In this document: one piece after another, positions 60,867 to 64,000 of the stretch | Position numbering within the stretch: the stretch's first letter is position 1 | How the letters are laid out: each line of letters opens with the position of its first letter | Source: JANMJD01 sp963828405 | GTDB lineage: Bacteria > Actinomycetota > Acidimicrobiia > Acidimicrobiales > Ilumatobacteraceae | Assembly (NCBI GenBank): GCA_963828405.1 | Contig: CAWHEG010000031.1 | Coordinates: forward strand, 1,922,001-1,986,000 | Direction of reading: 5' to 3' | Length of the DNA: 64,000 bases | Position numbers and translations under genes: made by a program | The notes under the pieces: model-generated | Database searches by the model: none | What the model saw: the letters and a program-made list of their open reading frames with translations, nothing else | Told to the model about the DNA's origin: nothing

Positions 60867-61745
60867 ATGGCCAGGCGACGCCCGCCGAGCGTGCACGGGC
60901 TGCTGGTGATCGACAAGCCAGCGGGAATGACCAGCCATGACGTGGTCAGCCATGTCCGGCGGCGGCTCGGGGAGCGCCGCGTCGGCCATGCCGGCACGCT
61001 CGACCCCGGGGCGACCGGTGTGCTGCTCGTCGGCGTCGGCGCGGTGACCCGCCTCCTGAGATTCATGACCGAGATGCCCAAGCGGTACACCTGTGATGTG
61101 GTCTTCGGCACCGAGACCGACACGCTCGACGACAGCGGGGTCGTCACGGCCGAGCACGAGATGACGGTGACGCTCGAGGCGGCCCAGCGCCTGGCGGCGG
61201 AGCACCTCACCGGTGAGATCATGCAGGTCCCGCCGATGGTCAGTGCGTTGCGCGTCGACGGTCGGCGGTTGCACGAACTGGCCCGCGAGGGCATCGAGGT
61301 CGAGCGCCGGCCCCGCCCGGTGACGATCCACGAGCTGGCCCTCCAGGCGACCGACGATCCGCTGGTGCTGCGGATGACGGTGCTGTGCTCGTCGGGGACC
61401 TACGTCAGGACCCTGGCCGCCGACCTCGGTCACCTGCTCGGTGGCGGCGCCCACCTCCGTCAGCTACGGCGGACATCGAGCGGCGTGTTCGGCGAGGCCG
61501 AGGCCCGTCCGATCGAGACGGCGCCGCTGCTGACGCCCGCCGAGTCCGTACGGTTCTTGTCGCAGGTCACCATCGACGACTCGCTGGTCGAGGCGGTTCG
61601 AACGGGCCGGCCCCTGCCCGTTTTGGAGGGATCGCCCCCGTGGGCGGTCCTCGATGGCGCGGGCGGGTTGCTGGCCGTCTACGAGCCGTTCCGCGACGGT
61701 CTCGCCAAGCCGGCGGTCGTGCTCATCGGGGCGTTCGACCACTAG
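60867..61745 (+). CDS. truB: tRNA pseudouridine-55 synthase
   Basis: Isomerises U55 in the T loop of tRNAs. 292 residues: GLLVIDKPAGMTSHDVV, the catalytic Asp in HAGTLDPGATGVLLV, the RYTCDVVFGTETDTLDDSG segment, and SSGTYVRTLAADLGHLLG before the C-terminal PUA-like extension. ATG at 60867 follows rbfA by two bases. The gene's last codon region contains the TAGCGT -10 box of ribF. Confidence 0.96.
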   Translation: MARRRPPSVHGLLVIDKPAGMTSHDVVSHVRRRLGERRVGHAGTLDPGATGVLLVGVGAVTRLLRFMTEMPKRYTCDVVFGTETDTLDDSGVVTAEHEMTVTLEAAQRLAAEHLTGEIMQVPPMVSALRVDGRRLHELAREGIEVERRPRPVTIHELALQATDDPLVLRMTVLCSSGTYVRTLAADLGHLLGGGAHLRQLRRTSSGVFGEAEARPIETAPLLTPAESVRFLSQVTIDDSLVEAVRTGRPLPVLEGSPPWAVLDGAGGLLAVYEPFRDGLAKPAVVLIGAFDH

Positions 61746-61748
61746 CGT
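61743..61748 (+). promoter_or_regulatory. -10 box of the ribF promoter
   Basis: TAGCGT, overlapping the truB stop codon, ends eight bases before GTG at 61757. Confidence 0.55.
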
Positions 61749-61756
61749 CGCACGTC

Positions 61757-62707
61757 GTGAGAGTGACCAGCGACCTGTCGACCAACCTGTGGCCGGGGGA
61801 GCGGTCGGTGATCACCATCGGCGCCTACGACGGTGTCCACCTGGGTCATCGCACGGTCATCTCCGAGGTCCGCCGGCTGGCAAGCGAGGTCGACGCCCGG
61901 TCGGCCGTCGTCACCTTCGATCGTCACCCCGCCTCGGTGGTCCGCCCGGCATCGGCGCCCAAGCTGCTCACCGACCTGCCCCAGAAGCTAGAACTGCTCG
62001 CCGAAACGGGCGTCGACGCCACGGCGGTCATCCGCTTCGACGAGGAGCGGGCAGCCGAGGAGGCAGCGGACTTCGTACGCCGCGTGCTGGTCGACTGCCT
62101 GGCCACCCGGGCCGTCGTGGTCGGCGAGGACTTCCACTTCGGTCACCGCCGGACCGGGAACGTCGCCCTGCTGCGCGAGCTGGGGACGATCTGGGACTTC
62201 GAGGTGGTGCCGTTGGCTCTGTTCGGTGAGTCGGAGGCCACGGGTCCGGTCAGTTCGACGATGATCCGCCGCTCGCTGGCCGCCGGCGATGTCGACACCG
62301 CCGCTCGGCTGCTGGGGCGGCCGTTCGAGGCGCGCGGTCTGGTCGTGAGCGGTGACAGGCGTGGCCGGCTGATCGGCTTCCCGACGGCCAACGTGGAGGT
62401 GGCCAGCGATCTCTGTCTGCCCGCCGACGGGGTCTACGCGGCGTGGTACGAGCGCCCGGATGGCCAGATCCATCCGTGCGCGGTCAACGTCGGTCGCCGG
62501 CCGACGTTCTACGAGCACGCCGAGGTCTCGCTGCTCGAGGCCCATCTGATCGACTTCGACGGGGACTTGTACGGCGAGGCGGCCCGCGTCCGCTTCGTCA
62601 GGTCGTTGCGGCGGGAGCGCCGGTTCGAGGGGATCGAGGCCCTCGCCGCTCAACTGGCCACCGACGTCGAACACGCGCGGGCCGCGCTGACCCCCCAGCT
62701 CGGTTGA
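61757..62707 (+). CDS. ribF: Bifunctional riboflavin kinase / FAD synthetase
   Basis: Phosphorylates riboflavin to FMN and adenylates FMN to FAD. 316 residues: the N-terminal nucleotidyltransferase domain has ITIGAYDGVHLGHRTVI (HxGH type) and GEDFHFGHRRTGN, with SSTMIRRSLAAGDV. The C-terminal flavokinase domain has RGRLIGFPTANVEV and CAVNVGRRPTFYE. GTG at 61757 is favoured by the -10 box; GTG at 61763 is close and in frame. It closes the conserved truB-ribF block; rpsO does not follow, unlike many bacteria. Confidence 0.95.
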   Translation: MRVTSDLSTNLWPGERSVITIGAYDGVHLGHRTVISEVRRLASEVDARSAVVTFDRHPASVVRPASAPKLLTDLPQKLELLAETGVDATAVIRFDEERAAEEAADFVRRVLVDCLATRAVVVGEDFHFGHRRTGNVALLRELGTIWDFEVVPLALFGESEATGPVSSTMIRRSLAAGDVDTAARLLGRPFEARGLVVSGDRRGRLIGFPTANVEVASDLCLPADGVYAAWYERPDGQIHPCAVNVGRRPTFYEHAEVSLLEAHLIDFDGDLYGEAARVRFVRSLRRERRFEGIEALAAQLATDVEHARAALTPQLG

Positions 62708-62712
62708 CCAAT

Positions 62713-62731
62713 GACCACCCCGGGTGGCCGG
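62713..62731 (+). terminator. Weak hairpin after ribF
   Basis: CCACC/GGTGG around CCG lies just after the ribF stop, with no T-run. Marginal. Confidence 0.25.
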
Positions 62732-62733
62732 TC

Positions 62734-62764
62734 GATCAAGCTTGAATCAAACGGCTCATATCGC
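62734..62764 (+). promoter_or_regulatory. Conserved promoter-like motif, copy 1 (sigma-28-like)
   Basis: Starts GATCAAGCTT and continues to CAAACGGCTCATA (62748-62760). It matches the element at 63345-63375 at 22 of 31 positions without gaps. TCAAGCTT-N10-GCTCATAT resembles the FliA/WhiG consensus TAAAGTTT-N11-GCCGATAA. It ends about 26 bases before the ATG at 62787. Confidence 0.55.
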
Positions 62765-62786
62765 GGCGGGTGACCTCCGGTGTCCA

Positions 62787-63356
62787 ATGCTCGTCATGCG
62801 GCGGTCGATCACATCACGAGTTCTGCGCGCCATCGGCCTCCGGCGCGATGCCGCACGACCCGCCCGTCCCGACCTGGCGCGCCCAGCGATCACGTGGAGC
62901 CGGCCGAGGGACTGGCCCGGCCCGGGAGAGGCCTCGGCTCCCGTCGAACCCCCGGGGGCGAGCGCACCGGCGACGACAGGGGGTCGAACGGCCGTCGCTC
63001 CGGTCAGCTACCGGTCCCGTGTCACGGTCGATCCGGGGGTGGTCGGAAGCCCCTCGGCCCCCCGCCAGAGCCGTGCGACGCGGGCAGCGCCGACCGGAGA
63101 CCCGAGCACGGCGACTCCACCGCCGACCCGCCGGGCGGGCGCGACGAGACGGCAATCGTCGCCCGCGCATCTGGCGTACGAACGGGACCTGGAGCGGATG
63201 GCCGAGGAGATCCTCTCCCGCCCTCGCCGCCTGAGCCACCCGGCTACGGCGCCGCCGAGCGGGGCCGAGATCGGTCGATTCGGCGACGAGAGCATCGAGG
63301 CAGTCGGCCCGACCGAGGACATTCAACACGTAAAGCGCGCAACTGATCACGTTTAG
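62787..63356 (+). CDS. Hypothetical basic, Pro/Ala/Arg-rich protein (189 aa)
   Basis: Not recognised. The N-terminus is basic (MLVMRRSITSRVLRAIGLRR), the middle is a long low-complexity Pro/Ala/Arg/Thr region, and the C-terminal ~60 residues look folded and helical (LAYERDLERMAEEILSRPRR, GAEIGRFGDESIEAV). All three plus-strand frames are open here, so the frame is chosen on the more protein-like C-terminus. A GTG at 62770 in another frame, giving CSSCGGRSHHEFC, is a less likely rival. The stop TAG lies inside the second copy of the promoter-like motif. Confidence 0.5.
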   Translation: MLVMRRSITSRVLRAIGLRRDAARPARPDLARPAITWSRPRDWPGPGEASAPVEPPGASAPATTGGRTAVAPVSYRSRVTVDPGVVGSPSAPRQSRATRAAPTGDPSTATPPPTRRAGATRRQSSPAHLAYERDLERMAEEILSRPRRLSHPATAPPSGAEIGRFGDESIEAVGPTEDIQHVKRATDHV

Positions 63357-63375
63357 TCCAAACGGCCCATAGGGT
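63345..63375 (+). promoter_or_regulatory. Conserved promoter-like motif, copy 2 (sigma-28-like)
   Basis: Starts GATCACGTTT and continues to CAAACGGCCCATA (63359-63371), with the same internal spacing as copy 1. TCACGTTT-N10-GCCCATAG again resembles a FliA/WhiG promoter. It overlaps the upstream gene's stop and ends about 15 bases before GTG 63390. Confidence 0.55.
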
Positions 63376-63389
63376 CGCGCCACGCTCAG

Positions 63390-64000
63390 GTGTTGACTCT
63401 GCACGTGCGGCGTTGGCGGCGAACATGGATCGGTAGGATCACGCGGGCGGAGTGGAGTGCCGTCATCGGTGTCGTCTGCCTGACCGTGGCCGTCGGATCG
63501 GCGATCTGGCGGCGGTCCCCGTTGACGTGGCCCCTGTCGCCCGACGCCTGGTTCACCCTGTCGATGTCGGTGGGTGCCGTGGGCCTCGTCGCCTACGCGG
63601 CCCACGTGATGGGCCGCGAACGAACCACCGATGCTCCGTCGCCGGCAGTACCGGACACGACGTGGCGGTGGTCGTCGATCCCTACGTCGTCATCGAACTC
63701 GTCGTCGGCCCCCCGGATCGGCTTCCGGGTGTCGGTGGTCGAATCCGTCGGTTCGATGCCGTCACCTTCGGCCCCGACACATCCCCCGTCGGCTGGCGGG
63801 TCGGCTGCCGGCAGCGACAAGACGCAACCCGACGCGGGCGGCCCGCCGATGTCGCATGGGCGGCCGAGGGGCGCCCCGGCCGATGCAGCGTCCCCGAGGA
63901 CGGGGCGGACCTCGGCCGATCTCGACGATCTCGCCCGGAAGCTGATGGCCGGGACGCCGCCGCACGGGACGCAGTGGACACCCTCGCCGACTCCGGCGGC
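63390..64000 (+). CDS. Hypothetical two-helix membrane protein, cut by the window end
   Basis: Open from GTG at 63390 to the edge (203 codons seen). A basic N-terminus (HVRRWRRTWIGRITRAEW) is followed by two membrane helices (AVIGVVCLTVAVGSAIW and WFTLSMSVGAVGLVAYAAHV), then a long Ser/Pro/Thr/Ala-rich, probably cytoplasmic segment. A short helical motif TSADLDDLARKLMAG near the edge is reminiscent of RDLERMAEEILSRP in the preceding protein. The shared upstream motif suggests the two are co-regulated. No family is recognised. The frame is supported by uninterrupted reading and codon bias, but alternative frames are partly open too. Confidence 0.55.
   Translation, partial: MLTLHVRRWRRTWIGRITRAEWSAVIGVVCLTVAVGSAIWRRSPLTWPLSPDAWFTLSMSVGAVGLVAYAAHVMGRERTTDAPSPAVPDTTWRWSSIPTSSSNSSSAPRIGFRVSVVESVGSMPSPSAPTHPPSAGGSAAGSDKTQPDAGGPPMSHGRPRGAPADAASPRTGRTSADLDDLARKLMAGTPPHGTQWTPSPTPA

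Noticed and set aside
62770..63234. Alternative 154-codon ORF from GTG 62770 with a CSSCGGRSHHEFC start
   Set aside because: Apart from the zinc-ribbon-like beginning it becomes Arg-rich shadow sequence; kept only as a rival frame in the annotation of 62787-63356.

Overview
This window is about 64 kb of very GC-rich, densely packed bacterial chromosome. It looks like an actinobacterium, most likely of the class Acidimicrobiia. That placement is an inference. It rests on the base composition, the actinobacterial order of the translation gene block, a DsbA-like protein of the mycothiol nitroreductase (Rv2466c) type, a manganese/iron superoxide dismutase of the mycobacterial His145 type, and a secreted PKD protein ending in three copies of a ~125-residue repeat that I associate with Acidimicrobiia. 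No phage, insertion sequence, CRISPR array or integrated element was seen, and no gene-free stretch exceeds 300 bases. Positions 1-206 hold no gene I can support.

Left part (0-12.8 kb): a tRNA-Thr, superoxide dismutase, then assimilatory sulfur metabolism. This comprises a sirohaem sulfite/nitrite reductase with a DUF4202 partner, the dehydrogenase/ferrochelatase for sirohaem, APS/PAPS reductase (cysH) and uroporphyrinogen-III methyltransferase. Sulfate is reduced to sulfide by CysH and the reductase, while the other two enzymes make the reductase's sirohaem. The reductase gene and the divergent cysH/ferrochelatase promoter region share a nearly identical 17-nt element, the best evidence for a local sulfur regulon. 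A carotenoid oxygenase, an amidohydrolase, ethylmalonyl-CoA mutase (ethylmalonyl-CoA pathway), a membrane protein and a MetE-like protein follow.

Middle part (12.8-38 kb): the large secreted PKD protein, DNA ligase LigA, a PASTA Ser/Thr kinase, an SDR, an SCP2-domain protein, serA, a small ferredoxin and leuA. leuA has a clear attenuator: a Leu-rich 10-residue leader peptide followed by an intrinsic terminator. Next come a DMT exporter, an esterase, a flavin hydroxyacid oxidase, a class III aminotransferase, a SufR-like Fe-S regulator next to two PLP enzymes (one frameshifted), and clpP.

Right part (38-62.7 kb): a classic actinobacterial information-processing block: comM, dprA (frameshifted), xerC, a degenerate LytM protein, rpsB-tsf-pyrH-frr-cdsA-dxr-rseP-ispG, manA on the opposite strand, then proS-rimP-nusA-ylxR-infB, a DsbA-like protein, ylxP-rbfA-truB-ribF. 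Envelope, isoprenoid and ribosome functions are interleaved as in other actinobacteria. The last 1.3 kb holds two unrecognised genes, each preceded by the same long promoter-like motif that resembles a sigma-28 (FliA/WhiG) promoter; the second gene runs off the window.

A window-wide feature is leaderless transcription. More than fifteen genes have a TANNNT-type -10 box ending 6-8 bases before the start codon and no Shine-Dalgarno sequence. This pattern decides several start codons (frr, ispG, proS, ribF).
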